DNA from: Pseudomonadota bacterium | GTDB taxonomy: Bacteria; Chloroflexota; UBA5177; JAJPKF01 | Assembly: GCA_021323865.1 (NCBI GenBank) | Contig: JAJPKF010000015.1 | Location: forward strand, 1 to 64,000 | Length of the DNA: 64,000 nucleotides | Direction of reading: 5' to 3' | Part shown: piece by piece, positions 8,100-16,986 of the stretch | Layout: each line of letters starts with the position of its first letter | Numbering within the stretch: the first letter of the stretch is position 1 | The notes under the pieces: model-generated | The model's input: only the letters and a program-made list of their open reading frames with translations | The model's database searches: none | What the model was told of the DNA's origin: nothing | Position numbers and translations under genes: made by a program

Positions 8100-9683
8100 G
8101 TGACGGCTGAGAGGCACGACGAGATGGATCAGCTCCAGACGGAGGTCGCGGAGCTGAAGGAGCTGGTACGCCGGCTGGTCGGTGAACAGAGCGCCAGGGG
8201 CGCGGGCGGGGAGAGGCACGAGGGCTCGCGCCTGCTCTCGCGTGGCGCACTTGTCAAGGGTGTGGCCGCGGGCGCGGCAGGTCTGGCCGCGGCGGGAATG
8301 AGCGGAGTGTTCAACGGCACGAACGCTCTCGCGTTTTCGGAATCCGACGCCACCACCTTTGTGGCCGAGGGCAACGGTGGGACGAGCTCGACACCGGCGG
8401 GAACCGGCTTTCAAACCGCCACGGCGAACAAGATCGACAGCGCCTATTACTCGACGGGCGCCTTCCTCGTCGGATCGAAGTACGGAGTCTACGCGAGCTC
8501 GGCATCCGGGGTGGCATTGCATGGATCCACCAAGGCGAATGACGCGGTACAGGGAACGACGGCGGCAACCAATCAGAGTGGAGTCGCGGGATTCAATACA
8601 TCCGGAGCCAACGGATACGGAACCTACGGGCAGGGACAGACGGGCGTGTTCGGTCGCAGCCTATCTGCCGGAGTCGGCGTCCTTGGGGTTCTGAATGATA
8701 GTGCACCGCCGGCAATTCCGGCCGGAGGAGCCGCGATTCAGGGCGACGGCGGCACGGGCGGACTCGGCGGGTATTTCAGCAGCGGCGGAACCGCGATACG
8801 TGCGACTGGCACTGGCATTGGCGTTGACGCATCAAGCTCCTCGATCGGCGTGCAGGCATATGGAAGCACGAAAGGAATCTACGCCACGACCAACGCGTTC
8901 CCAGACGGAAATGGTCAGATCGCCATCCACGGCGACGTGAATGGCTCCCTTGACTTGGGTGGTGGGGCCTATGCGATCGGAGTCTTGGGGTCGAACAGCG
9001 ATGGGGGCGGCGGCGGCGCGGGCGTGCAGGGTACGCACGCCGGGAATGGCTGGGGTGGCTACTTCACGGGCACGGCCGGGGGCGGCGCATACGGGGGTAC
9101 CGGCAGCACGGCCGCAAATGTTCAGGGACTCCATGGAGAGATTACGACCACGACCCCAGCGGCCGGGTCCGCGGGCGTTCTCGGTCAGAACGACGGCACC
9201 AATGCCAACGGCTACGGCGTTCAGGGAACGCATGCCGGCGGAGGATGGGGCGGCTACTTCAGCAGCGCGAACGGCCATGGCGCCTACGGATCCACGGCGA
9301 GCACCACGTCCGGTGCCAGCGGCGTTCTGGGCGAGGTTACGAGCACCTCACCTGGGACCGGTTCGGTTGGCGTCTTTGGGAAGAACGACGGAACCAACGC
9401 CAACGGCTACGGCGTGCGGGGATACCACGCCGGGGGCGGGTATGGCGGGTACTTCACCAGCGTGAGTGGCACCGGCGCCTATGCCAGCGGAACGACGGTC
9501 GGCATCCGCGGAGCGGGAGGCAATGGCCGGGGAGCGGTCCTCAGCGGAGCGACGGCCCAGCTGAGCCTATCCCCCGCCTCCGCAAGCCATCCGGCCTCGG
9601 GTCAGCGGGGAGACTTTTTCGTCGACACCTCGGGCCACCTCTGGTTCTGCAGGGGCGGCACCACCTGGGCTCAGCTCGCGTAA
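8100..9683 (+). CDS. Exported glycine-rich repeat protein with N-terminal coiled coil
   Basis: The protein has 527 residues and starts at GTG 8100 behind GGAGGGCGGGAC. Residues about 9-34 form a short coiled coil (DQLQTEVAELKELVRRLVGE). A hydrophobic Ala/Gly segment follows (about 44-66, SRGALVKGVAAGAAGLAAAG). It resembles the Tat-like leaders of this protein type but lacks the RR pair. The rest is Gly/Ala/Ser/Thr-rich with GYG-V-x-G and GWGGYF motifs, including three tandem 65-residue units. It ends in GDFFVDTSGHLWFCRGG-x-TWAQL, a tail often seen at the C-terminus of long repetitive surface proteins. Such sequences tend to fold as beta-helix or collagen-like fibres, so a surface or sheath role is plausible but unproven. 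Confidence 0.75.
   Translation: MTAERHDEMDQLQTEVAELKELVRRLVGEQSARGAGGERHEGSRLLSRGALVKGVAAGAAGLAAAGMSGVFNGTNALAFSESDATTFVAEGNGGTSSTPAGTGFQTATANKIDSAYYSTGAFLVGSKYGVYASSASGVALHGSTKANDAVQGTTAATNQSGVAGFNTSGANGYGTYGQGQTGVFGRSLSAGVGVLGVLNDSAPPAIPAGGAAIQGDGGTGGLGGYFSSGGTAIRATGTGIGVDASSSSIGVQAYGSTKGIYATTNAFPDGNGQIAIHGDVNGSLDLGGGAYAIGVLGSNSDGGGGGAGVQGTHAGNGWGGYFTGTAGGGAYGGTGSTAANVQGLHGEITTTTPAAGSAGVLGQNDGTNANGYGVQGTHAGGGWGGYFSSANGHGAYGSTASTTSGASGVLGEVTSTSPGTGSVGVFGKNDGTNANGYGVRGYHAGGGYGGYFTSVSGTGAYASGTTVGIRGAGGNGRGAVLSGATAQLSLSPASASHPASGQRGDFFVDTSGHLWFCRGGTTWAQLA
9021..9500 (+). repeat. 195-bp tandem repeat inside the glycine-rich gene
   Basis: The GVQGTHAG / GWGGYF unit begins at 9021, 9216 and 9411, exactly 195 bases (65 codons) apart. 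The third copy is partial. The copies are similar but not identical at the DNA level, so the duplication is not recent or has drifted. Confidence 0.75.
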
Positions 9684-9751
9684 GCCTCCTCCTATTCTCA
9701 GGACACCTCCTGCGATCCGGCCGTGGCTCCCGACCTGATCGGTGCGGAAGC

Positions 9752-9958
9752 CTACCGCCTAGGGCCAATCCGCGTGTCCTCAATGTGCGGGGCCTGGCCG
9801 GCACCATAGGGACCGCTCTGCCACACGGCCATCCGCCCGTCGCGGCTGATCTCTTGAGCGCTCAGCAGCTCCCCCTGCTCCAACCTATAGTCGTCCTCCA
9901 ACTCTTGCGCTCGTGTCCTTTGAAGGAAAGCCTTGAGCCGCTTGAACAGGTGCTGCAT
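9752..9958 (-). CDS. Small hypothetical protein
   Basis: This is a 68-codon minus-strand frame. It begins with an amphipathic basic helix (MQHLFKRLKAFLQRTRAQELEDDY) and ends in a more polar tail. No Shine-Dalgarno site precedes the ATG. Instead TATATT sits five bases upstream, which would suit a leaderless transcript. It stands alone between the glycine-rich and HAF-repeat genes. No family is recognised, and the evidence is composition plus the -10-like box only. Confidence 0.4.
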   Translation of the reverse strand: MQHLFKRLKAFLQRTRAQELEDDYRLEQGELLSAQEISRDGRMAVWQSGPYGAGQAPHIEDTRIGPRR

Positions 9959-10035
9959 AGGTCAATATAGTCCCGTGCCGCTCGATCCGATCGATCCGAA
10001 ATGCTGCATCTCTGCCTTGCGCGTTGCGTGCGTCC

Positions 10036-11406
10036 TCAGGATGAGGAGGCGTCAGCGCAAGCGCGGCTGCGATGCCCCCTGGAGCGGTAGCAGACCGGCA
10101 GCGGGCTGCCATGCCGCCCCCTTTCCCGGTAGCAGACGGGCTCGGGTATGCTCAGCAGATAGATCGCCTGACGGCCGCGATACGTCCCGTCTCCCACGAT
10201 CTGATCGGCATCGTTGATGCCCGCGACGGTCTGTAGATGCCAGCCGCTGCCCTTGGAGATGAGGTGATTGAGGTTGTAGGCCCGGTGGCTGATCCAGAGC
10301 ACCGGCGGCCCCAGATTCAGGCTGGCCTTGCCTCGAAGCGGACCGCGATAGCAGTCGGGCCCAACCGTCATCGCCGTCGCACAGCACATGCCGCACATTT
10401 TGGCCATCTCGCCGACCACCCAGCCCTGGTCGTTCACCCCAATCGCGGTCGCCCAGCGGTAGCCATGGAGGAGCGGCAGCGTCTGCCGAAGCCACATAAC
10501 GCTGCTGGGACAGCGTTGTGTTGCACAGAGCGTCCACAGTGTCGCTCGAATCCCCAGGGAATGGTTTGAGCGAAACGTATCCCCCGCGACCCAAACCTCC
10601 CTGCCGGAGCGGGCAATCGAGGCAGCACGGGCCGACTTCCCCGGGAGACGAGACCGGAGCAGCCCATGAACCGGCGAGCTGCCGCCTGTTCCGTTCAACC
10701 AGACGAGCGCGTGTTCGTATCCGTAGGCGCGGCCGTCGTCCGTGCCCGCGACGTCTCCTTGATCGTCGATGGAGGCGAGCGCCGAAATGTGGCTCAAGGG
10801 CCGCAGGGAACGATCGACGTGATAGCCGCCCGAGATCGGGCGCCATCGCGCTGCGTGGGTGTTGCCGACGGCCGGGCTCTGGCCGGCGACCCACCACGCG
10901 GAGTTGACCGCCGACACAGACGAGTATGGATAGCGCGAACGAGGCTCCGGCAGGCGGAGCCAGCGACCGTGCCCCCCACGCGAGCGGCCCATGCGCCAAA
11001 CATAGCCGAGCAGATGGCCCTGCCGATCGGCGCGCTCCGCGGTGACCGCCACGATGCCGGGAGCAACATCCTCAGCAAACGATTGCTGTGCGCCCTTGGG
11101 CAAACCCAACCAGTGAAGCCGGTTTCCCGCGATCAGGAAGGCCTCGTCGGGATGCGGCTGCTTTGGATAACGCGGCCGAGAGACAGCCGCGTCGCCCGAC
11201 ACGTCGCCTTGATTGTCCAAACCGGTCGCCACGGGCTGCGACCGAACCGGGAACTTACCCAGCTGCTGGGCCGTGAACTCGGGCGGCGGTACGAACTGGA
11301 CAAGCGGCTCGCCCGGGCCGGTCGCAGCCGGAAGCATCAGTGCCGCGCCGACCGCGAGCAGGAGAAGGCCACCCCGGAGCCGCGGTCGGAAGGTGCGGTC
11401 AGTCAT
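10036..11406 (-). CDS. Secreted HAF-repeat-type beta-propeller protein
   Basis: I place the start at ATG 11406, preceded by AAAGGAGAA; the frame is open further upstream but lacks a ribosome-binding site there. The 456-residue product begins with a signal peptide (LRGGLLLLAVGAALMLPAATG). It carries several HAF-like motifs in which a short strand is followed by ND-x-G-x-(V/I)-VG: LDNQGDVSG, IDDQGDVAGT, VNDQGWVVGE and INDADQIVGD. Such repeats are predicted to form beta-propeller blades in exported proteins of unknown function. A Cys-rich stretch (CGMCCATAM) lies near residue 380. It is divergent from the lectin-like gene, with 122 bases between start codons. Confidence 0.75.
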   Translation of the reverse strand: MTDRTFRPRLRGGLLLLAVGAALMLPAATGPGEPLVQFVPPPEFTAQQLGKFPVRSQPVATGLDNQGDVSGDAAVSRPRYPKQPHPDEAFLIAGNRLHWLGLPKGAQQSFAEDVAPGIVAVTAERADRQGHLLGYVWRMGRSRGGHGRWLRLPEPRSRYPYSSVSAVNSAWWVAGQSPAVGNTHAARWRPISGGYHVDRSLRPLSHISALASIDDQGDVAGTDDGRAYGYEHALVWLNGTGGSSPVHGLLRSRLPGKSARAASIARSGREVWVAGDTFRSNHSLGIRATLWTLCATQRCPSSVMWLRQTLPLLHGYRWATAIGVNDQGWVVGEMAKMCGMCCATAMTVGPDCYRGPLRGKASLNLGPPVLWISHRAYNLNHLISKGSGWHLQTVAGINDADQIVGDGTYRGRQAIYLLSIPEPVCYRERGRHGSPLPVCYRSRGHRSRACADASSS

Positions 11407-11528
11407 GAGTTCTCCTTTTGGGTTGCGGCAGGATCCACCGTCTCCTATAACGTCGGGCCGCCCCGGAACGGGACAGCCGGCGCCCGTGGGTTCCATAATC
11501 GTGCCGAGAGACAAACCGGAGAGGTGTC

Positions 11529-11996
11529 ATGATCAAAGCCGGTGGCGCATTGCTGTCGTTCATGCTGGTCGGCGCCGCCCTCGCGGCTGGAACCGCGGGC
11601 CTACACGCGGCCAGGCCGGCGACCTCGCGTACCGTCTTTATCTCGGCCAAGCGCCCCTGGACGGACACGGGTGTGCGAGTCACCCGAGGCCACACCTTTC
11701 GCGTCACCGCAACGGGCTCCGTCGCGTGGCAGCCGGGCCGCCGGAAGGTGGCGCCGGACGGCCTTCGCTTCGTCAATTACGTCTGTGCCAGCGCCCAGTA
11801 CGGCAAATTTCCCTTCGAGGCCCGGGGGCTGAACTGCTGGGGGCTCATCGGGCGGATCGGCACCACGGATGTGCCCTTCCCGGTCGGCTCGCGGCTGACC
11901 CTCAAATCTCCCAGCAGCGGCAAGCTCTATCTGGGCTTCAACGACAACGTCTATTCAGACAACAGCGGCGGCTTCACGGCTCACGTCTCCCGCTAG
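11529..11996 (+). CDS. Secreted PA-IL-like (LecA-type) carbohydrate-binding protein
   Basis: This is a 155-residue protein with an N-terminal signal peptide (about residues 1-27). Its single domain resembles the PA-IL/LecA lectin fold: TDTGVRVTRGHTFRVTATGSV near the start, LIGRIG in the middle, and a closing SGKLYLGFNDNVYSDNSGGF. The ND-x-x-YSDNSG segment corresponds to the calcium and galactose loop of that family. Two cysteines (VCAS, NCWG) could pair. GGAGAGGTGTC precedes the ATG. It may bind exported polysaccharide or plant sugars; the sugar specificity is inferred from the family only. Confidence 0.75.
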   Translation: MIKAGGALLSFMLVGAALAAGTAGLHAARPATSRTVFISAKRPWTDTGVRVTRGHTFRVTATGSVAWQPGRRKVAPDGLRFVNYVCASAQYGKFPFEARGLNCWGLIGRIGTTDVPFPVGSRLTLKSPSSGKLYLGFNDNVYSDNSGGFTAHVSR

Positions 11997-12200
11997 GTGT
12001 CGGCCCATCGAGAAGCGCTCGCAAGCCCATTCGACCGACGTTTGCTTCTCGGCAAATCCATGCCGCGCGTCGATCAGAACGTCGAATCCAACCCCCCAGA
12101 CCGGGCCGGCGGCGTTTCAAGGACGTTCGGTGTGTGCCAGAATACGACTCGGGTGACCATCGTCGACGGTCGCTCCCACTCCTCACAAAGGAACACGCTC

Positions 12201-13370
12201 ATGCGCGCTCTCGTCGCCATTGGTCTCTCGTTCGCCATGCTTCCTGCCACTCTCCTCACCGCCCTGGCGGGTGGTCCCACGACTGCCTCCTGGACACAAT
12301 TTCGGTACGGCCCGAGTCACACCGGCTTCAATCCCCATGAGACGACTCTCACGCCCGCGACCGTCGGAGCCCTGATGCCGCTCTGGCAGACGGGCCCGGG
12401 AGGCGTCTACACCGACCCGGCCGTGGCGAACGGCCTGGACTTCCTGACCGGACGCCGGAATGGGCAATGTTCCGGGTTTGAGGCCCTCAGCGCCCAGACC
12501 GGAAAGGTGAAGTGGAGTCACAGCCTCAAGGCCTTCCGCTGCACGGACCCCGCCGTCTCCGGGAAGTACGTTGTGCTCCTGACGCGCAATCCGCTGCGAC
12601 TGTCCGTCTGGCGCGCCGCCACCGGCAAGCGTGTATGGTCGGCCACGATGCCCCCTGGTCGGTATTCCTCCCCAACCGTGAGCGCCGGCATCGTGTACGT
12701 GGCCGCGCCCAACGGCTACGTGATGGCCCGGCGAGTGCGTGACGGCCTCACCCATTGGGTGGTGAAGCTGCACGGGCCGTTGACGTCTGAAGCACCCGCG
12801 GTCACCGGGGGCCGGCTCTACATCACGTCGCAGTCCGGGAAGGTCTTCGCCCTCGGCCTCCGTCACGGCCACGTGCTCTGGACAGTCTCCAGCGGTGTGC
12901 CGGCCCAGACGCAGGATGCGACCGTCGCGGTCGCGGGCGGTCAGCTCTTCGTCAGCTCCAACCTCAACACCATGTATGCCGTCAACCTCAGCCGGCACTC
13001 CATCGCCTGGAAGTCGAGCGACATCCAGTTCACCCCCGACTTCGCCGTGGCATACGGCCTTATCTACGTGGCCACCGCACCGCAGGGGCCGCATGGACAG
13101 GGGCCCAATGTGTTTGCGCTTTCCCAGCAGACCGGCAAGGTTCAGTGGCAATTCACCGGCGGATTCTTCGCGAGCGGACCAGAGGCGGCCGGCGGAGTTC
13201 TCTACGTCAGCACCGATGGACCGGCCGGCACGGGAACGCTGTTTGCCCTCAACGCCAAGACCGGAGCGAAGCTGTGGAGCGGGCCTGGCGCCGGCAGCTA
13301 TCCCAGCTATCCGGCCATCGTCAACGGGCGGGTCTACGTGAACAACCGCTGCTACGGCCTGCCCAAGTAA
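12201..13370 (+). CDS. Secreted PQQ-binding-like beta-propeller protein
   Basis: The chosen start is ATG 12201, which follows AAAGGA and opens a signal peptide (RALVAIGLSFAMLPATLLTALAG). A longer GTG frame back to 11997 would place that signal inside the protein. The mature 365-residue part contains repeated W-x-x-x-(T/S)-G and YV blades: PLWQTGPGG, VKWSHSL, RVWSATM, VLWTVSSG, KVQWQFTGG and KLWSGPG. These have ALSAQTGKV-type turns typical of PQQ-like quinoprotein propellers. No cytochrome motif or obvious catalytic metal site is visible, so an enzymatic role is not supported. It is a single gene on this strand. Confidence 0.8.
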   Translation: MRALVAIGLSFAMLPATLLTALAGGPTTASWTQFRYGPSHTGFNPHETTLTPATVGALMPLWQTGPGGVYTDPAVANGLDFLTGRRNGQCSGFEALSAQTGKVKWSHSLKAFRCTDPAVSGKYVVLLTRNPLRLSVWRAATGKRVWSATMPPGRYSSPTVSAGIVYVAAPNGYVMARRVRDGLTHWVVKLHGPLTSEAPAVTGGRLYITSQSGKVFALGLRHGHVLWTVSSGVPAQTQDATVAVAGGQLFVSSNLNTMYAVNLSRHSIAWKSSDIQFTPDFAVAYGLIYVATAPQGPHGQGPNVFALSQQTGKVQWQFTGGFFASGPEAAGGVLYVSTDGPAGTGTLFALNAKTGAKLWSGPGAGSYPSYPAIVNGRVYVNNRCYGLPK

Positions 13371-13431
13371 TAGGGCCGGCCCGGCCTGCCGCGGACCGGA
13401 CGCTGATCGAGGGCGGCATCATGCCGTGGGG

Positions 13432-15339
13432 TCAACCGATCGCGAGCCACTGGCCCGTGACGTTGGTGGTTTCGTTGGTGCCGTCGCGGTGGACGACCCG
13501 GATGTTACAGCCGAGGTTATTGATGGCGTCGACGGTGCAATAGTGGTCCAGCTGGTTGGCGGAGGCCACGACGGTGGGCACGTTGCCGTCGCGGAAGGGC
13601 TTGGGAAAGCTGAGGGCCACGGTGCCGAAGTACGCGGCCGCCAGGGCCGCGGTGAAGGATCCGAATTGGACCTTGGAGAGCTCGACGGGGCATTCGAGCT
13701 TCTGCGACGTGTAGCCCCAGCGCGTGTACTCGACGCCGTCGAGGTAGCACCAGGAATCGGAGCTGCTGAGGTTGTGGCTGCCGAGGACGGTGAGGGTGAT
13801 GGTGTGCTCGCCGTCGAGGAGGCCCCTGGCCACCCATATCTTGTCCATGGGGTACACGGCGCCGTCTTCGGAGGTGTCGGAGATGTTGCTGGGGAAGCCG
13901 CGGTAGAGGTCGATGGTTTGGGGTGTGCCTGCGTCGACCTGGACGGTGATCTGGCCGCAGTCTCTTCCCCTGCGGGTGAGGATCGCGAAGTCCTGCATAC
14001 GGTCGGTGAAGACCATGGTGTCGCCGAAGGCGTGGGAGCGCTTGAGTGACGTGGAGTAGTACAGCGCGCCCAGGGCGGCCGGGTTGTAGGTGACCCAGCC
14101 ACCGGGTGGGATGATGCCCGAGAGGCTGACGGCCGGATTGGAGATGGGCAGCCGCACGACCTCAAGCTCCTTGAAGTGCTTCTGCGGCCCCAGGGTTTGG
14201 ATGCGCTGCGACCGCCCGGCCGCGAGGCCCGCGGACCCGAAGATCTTGATCATCTCCTCGGCGATTGCTTGGTGCCCCTGGTCGAGCGGGTGGGTGTGGT
14301 TGCCGCCTCCGTTGGAGAGCCACGTGGGCGGGTAGAAATCGGAGCCGGCCCAGGCGGCGTTGGAAGTGTCCTTGGCGTCGGCCCAGAGCTGGCGTAGATC
14401 GACCAGGGCCACACCCAGCTCGAGAGCCACGCGTCTGGTGGCCATGGCGTACTGATCGAGCGTGTAGGTGCCCTGGGGGATGGAGCCACCGTTGCCGGCA
14501 TCGGGCTGATCGTTGGCGTGGGGCGTACAGAGCACGATTTCGGACTGGGGGTAGTAGTGGCGGACGATGTCGACGAGTGAACGCATGCCGGCGTGGAAGT
14601 CGGGGGGCGTGACGAACTTGGTGCTGTCGTTGGTGAGGGAATCGTTGACGCCCAGGTAGATGACGTGCATGTCGATGCGGGGCGACCAGCCGGTGAGGTT
14701 GCCGTAGCGGCGCAGGACCCGCTGGACCGTGTCGCCGGAAACCCCGTTGTTGACGATCTGGATGACCTGGGAAGAGCCGCCTGAGGGCGACTGGATGACC
14801 GTGGGACCGTTCCAGCCGTTGATGGGCCCGTCGGACAGGGCGCCGTAGGCATTGGGATCGTAGCGCTGTACCGCGGCTGTGGGAGCAAGCTGCTGGGCAA
14901 TCAACACGCCCATGCGCTGCACGAAGCCTCCGCCCACGGTGCCCGTAGAGTTGTAGCCGACGGTGATGGAATCGCCCACGAAATGGATGACGACCGACTC
15001 GCCGGCGAGGATGCGGGAGAGGGTGCGTGGGACCAGGACGCGGCCCTGGGTCTCCTTGGTGTCGGCGAGCTCGGCGGGTATCGCGGCGACGTTGTAGCGG
15101 AAGGAGGTCAGGGCGCCGTACTTCACCATCAGGTGATAGTCGTCGTAGGGGATGTGGTCGAAGGAGAAGGCGCCGCCCGGGCCGGAGGGGGTTTGGGCGA
15201 TGTAGTTGGCGGATCCTGGGCCCGGATCGGCGACGGGCGGTGAGGAGTAGTCGGAGGCGCGCAGAAGGGTGACAGATGCCCCGACGATGGGCTTTCCGGT
15301 GGCGTCGAGGACGGTGTCGGAGATGTATGCGCGGCTCAT
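13432..15339 (-). CDS. Multidomain SGNH/GDSL hydrolase
   Basis: I place the start at ATG 15339, behind GGAGG. The 635-residue protein starts with a carboxypeptidase-regulatory/Ig-like beta domain (about residues 1-105; TGKPIVGASVTLL, DDYHLMVKYG). An SGNH hydrolase domain follows with the nucleophile block FVGDSITVGYN (about 118-128), the Asn block YLGVNDS (about 226-232) and the Asp/His block HPLDQGHQAIAEEM (about 345-358). About 250 residues at the C-terminus form a beta-rich ancillary region, perhaps carbohydrate-binding. These enzymes deacylate polysaccharides or lipids. No signal peptide is visible, which is odd for this architecture. It stands alone, converging on the PQQ-like gene. Confidence 0.8.
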   Translation of the reverse strand: MSRAYISDTVLDATGKPIVGASVTLLRASDYSSPPVADPGPGSANYIAQTPSGPGGAFSFDHIPYDDYHLMVKYGALTSFRYNVAAIPAELADTKETQGRVLVPRTLSRILAGESVVIHFVGDSITVGYNSTGTVGGGFVQRMGVLIAQQLAPTAAVQRYDPNAYGALSDGPINGWNGPTVIQSPSGGSSQVIQIVNNGVSGDTVQRVLRRYGNLTGWSPRIDMHVIYLGVNDSLTNDSTKFVTPPDFHAGMRSLVDIVRHYYPQSEIVLCTPHANDQPDAGNGGSIPQGTYTLDQYAMATRRVALELGVALVDLRQLWADAKDTSNAAWAGSDFYPPTWLSNGGGNHTHPLDQGHQAIAEEMIKIFGSAGLAAGRSQRIQTLGPQKHFKELEVVRLPISNPAVSLSGIIPPGGWVTYNPAALGALYYSTSLKRSHAFGDTMVFTDRMQDFAILTRRGRDCGQITVQVDAGTPQTIDLYRGFPSNISDTSEDGAVYPMDKIWVARGLLDGEHTITLTVLGSHNLSSSDSWCYLDGVEYTRWGYTSQKLECPVELSKVQFGSFTAALAAAYFGTVALSFPKPFRDGNVPTVVASANQLDHYCTVDAINNLGCNIRVVHRDGTNETTNVTGQWLAIG

Positions 15340-15771
15340 GGGGGATGAGGCCTCCGGCGTCAGGCTGCAGAGCATCCTCCAGTCCCCGGCCGCCGGCGTC
15401 AAGGGGCACGACAGCGCTGCCGGAGGGCGCTTGCCCTCGCGGTGTGCCCTCGATCTTGGCTGCAACGACGAGGGATCGGCCGCAGTCCTGATCGGATCCC
15501 GTCGGGATGGGCGCCGGTCGGGCGTGCACTCCCGCCTTCAGCCTGTGGGTCGGTGACCGCCTCATTCACCAGGGCGATGGGGGTCCCAGACGACCACCAA
15601 GGTCAGCGATCCAGGAACAAGGAGCTGAATACCCACGCGGATAGCCCAGCTGCATCAGCCGGACACGGGTTGCCGGAGCACTCGCGGAATGTCCGACTCT
15701 GCAAGCAGTGGATGCCGTTTTCACCGCGCCGCGGGCTGGGACTGCCCGGTGCCGGGCCCGAGAAACGGCAG
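15340..15771. other. Intergenic region upstream of the SGNH hydrolase gene
   Basis: About 430 bases separate the SGNH hydrolase start from the terminator of the binding-protein gene. Open frames here are shadows with Arg/Gly/Ser-rich composition. I see no RNA gene or clear promoter; the SGNH promoter should lie in this stretch on the minus strand. Confidence 0.4.
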
Positions 15772-15797
15772 AAGGTCGGGCGCCGGCGCCCGACCTT
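15772..15797 (-). terminator. Terminator hairpin of the BMP-type binding-protein gene
   Basis: This is a perfect 26-base palindrome (13-base arms, no loop bases as written). On the minus strand it is followed by TCTGCCGTTTCTC. It lies 23 bases past the stop codon of the gene at 15821-16864. Confidence 0.65.
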
Positions 15798-15820
15798 CCG
15801 CTATCGAATGGTCGCGTCCC

Positions 15821-16864
15821 TTACTTGGGCAGTGAGCAGGTCGCGGGGACCTTGAGCTTGCCGCTCTTGACCTGTGCGGCCCGTTTGGCAACAATCTTCC
15901 GAATCTTGGCCGGCACGTGATGCATGTCGTTCGTCGCGTATCCGACTCCGCCATTACGGAGCGAGTAGTAGTGCGGGCCGGCGGTCAGCTTGCCCTTGAG
16001 ATCGGCCCGAATTGTCCGGAAGACGGCCGTCTGCACGCCGACCTCGGCGCTGGTCAGGACGTACTTGCCCAGGTGGCCCTGGTCGGCGGCGAAGCCGATG
16101 CCGTAGCGATGGTGCTCCTGCGCCGCCGAGAGATACCCGAGGCCGGTGGCGTCCGCCACGCCGAAGAGGATGTCGGCCCCCTTGGCGATGTGCTGCTCGC
16201 CGTAGTTCTTGCCCACCTTGGGGTCGATGAAGGTGTTGGCGAAGGCGGAGAGTACGGTCACGCTCTTGTCCACGCTGCGTGCCCCTTGCAGATAGCCACA
16301 CATCTGCGCGGTGATGAAGGGCAGCGGCAGCGCCCCGAGCATGCCGATCGTGTTGTGCTTGGCGGCGCCAACCTTCTTCTTCTCCATGAGGCCCGCCAGG
16401 ACGCCCACGATGTAGCCGGGCTGTTGCGACCGGAAGAAAAGATCGGTCACGTTCGATAGCGCCGCCGGCTTGCCGCCGTTATCCACCGGCATGCCATCGA
16501 CAACGGCAAAGCGGGTCTTGGGGTTCGCCTTGGCAACGCGATAGACCGCGTTGTCCCAGAGTGCGCCCACGGCGATGACGAGCGGGTAGTGCTTGCTGAC
16601 GAACGTGTTGAGCGCCGAGACGTAGTCGCCCCCGTTGGGGGCCACGATGAGGGTACCCTTGGTGCCCAAACGCTTGTGGGCCATCTTCAGACCGGTGTAG
16701 GCGAGGGCGTTGAAGCCCTGGTCGTTCACCTCGGCAATCACGCCCAGGCCGACCCGAAGCTTGGCGGTGGCGGGCACGACTGATCGATGTGCCGCTGCCG
16801 CGGGTGTCAAAACGCCGAGGGTCAAGACGACCACGGCGGCTGCGCCGAGTAGCTGCTTTTTCAT
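15821..16864 (-). CDS. BMP-family (basic membrane protein / nucleoside-type) ABC substrate-binding protein
   Basis: The product is a 347-residue exported binding protein with a Lys-led signal peptide (MKKQLLGAAAVVVLTLGVLTPAAAA); there is no lipobox Cys. The BMP/Med fold is shown by VGLGVIAEVNDQGFNALAYTG (about 36-56), AVGALWDN, FAVVDGMPVDN, YIVGVLAGLM, and GADILFGVADATGLG with GFAADQGH near the ligand site. The family delivers purine nucleosides or related ligands to ABC transporters. No ATPase or permease for it is next to it, since the sugar transporter genes at 22-24 kb have their own binding protein. It lies beside the Rrf2-GAF regulator, on the same strand and downstream of it. Confidence 0.85.
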   Translation of the reverse strand: MKKQLLGAAAVVVLTLGVLTPAAAAHRSVVPATAKLRVGLGVIAEVNDQGFNALAYTGLKMAHKRLGTKGTLIVAPNGGDYVSALNTFVSKHYPLVIAVGALWDNAVYRVAKANPKTRFAVVDGMPVDNGGKPAALSNVTDLFFRSQQPGYIVGVLAGLMEKKKVGAAKHNTIGMLGALPLPFITAQMCGYLQGARSVDKSVTVLSAFANTFIDPKVGKNYGEQHIAKGADILFGVADATGLGYLSAAQEHHRYGIGFAADQGHLGKYVLTSAEVGVQTAVFRTIRADLKGKLTAGPHYYSLRNGGVGYATNDMHHVPAKIRKIVAKRAAQVKSGKLKVPATCSLPK

Positions 16865-16986
16865 ATGCGTGCTCTCGATTTCCTACTGAATTTGAGTGCC
16901 GGATCACTCGGTGATCTCGGCGGTTCCATCGCCCGAGACGTTGAGTCTTTCGTCACGGGTCGTCGATCTTCGGAAGCTCCTTTCTC

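Noticed and set aside
8264-8330. Twin-arginine signal in the glycine-rich protein
   Set aside because: The segment is SRGALVKG, lacking the consecutive arginines, so Tat export cannot be claimed.
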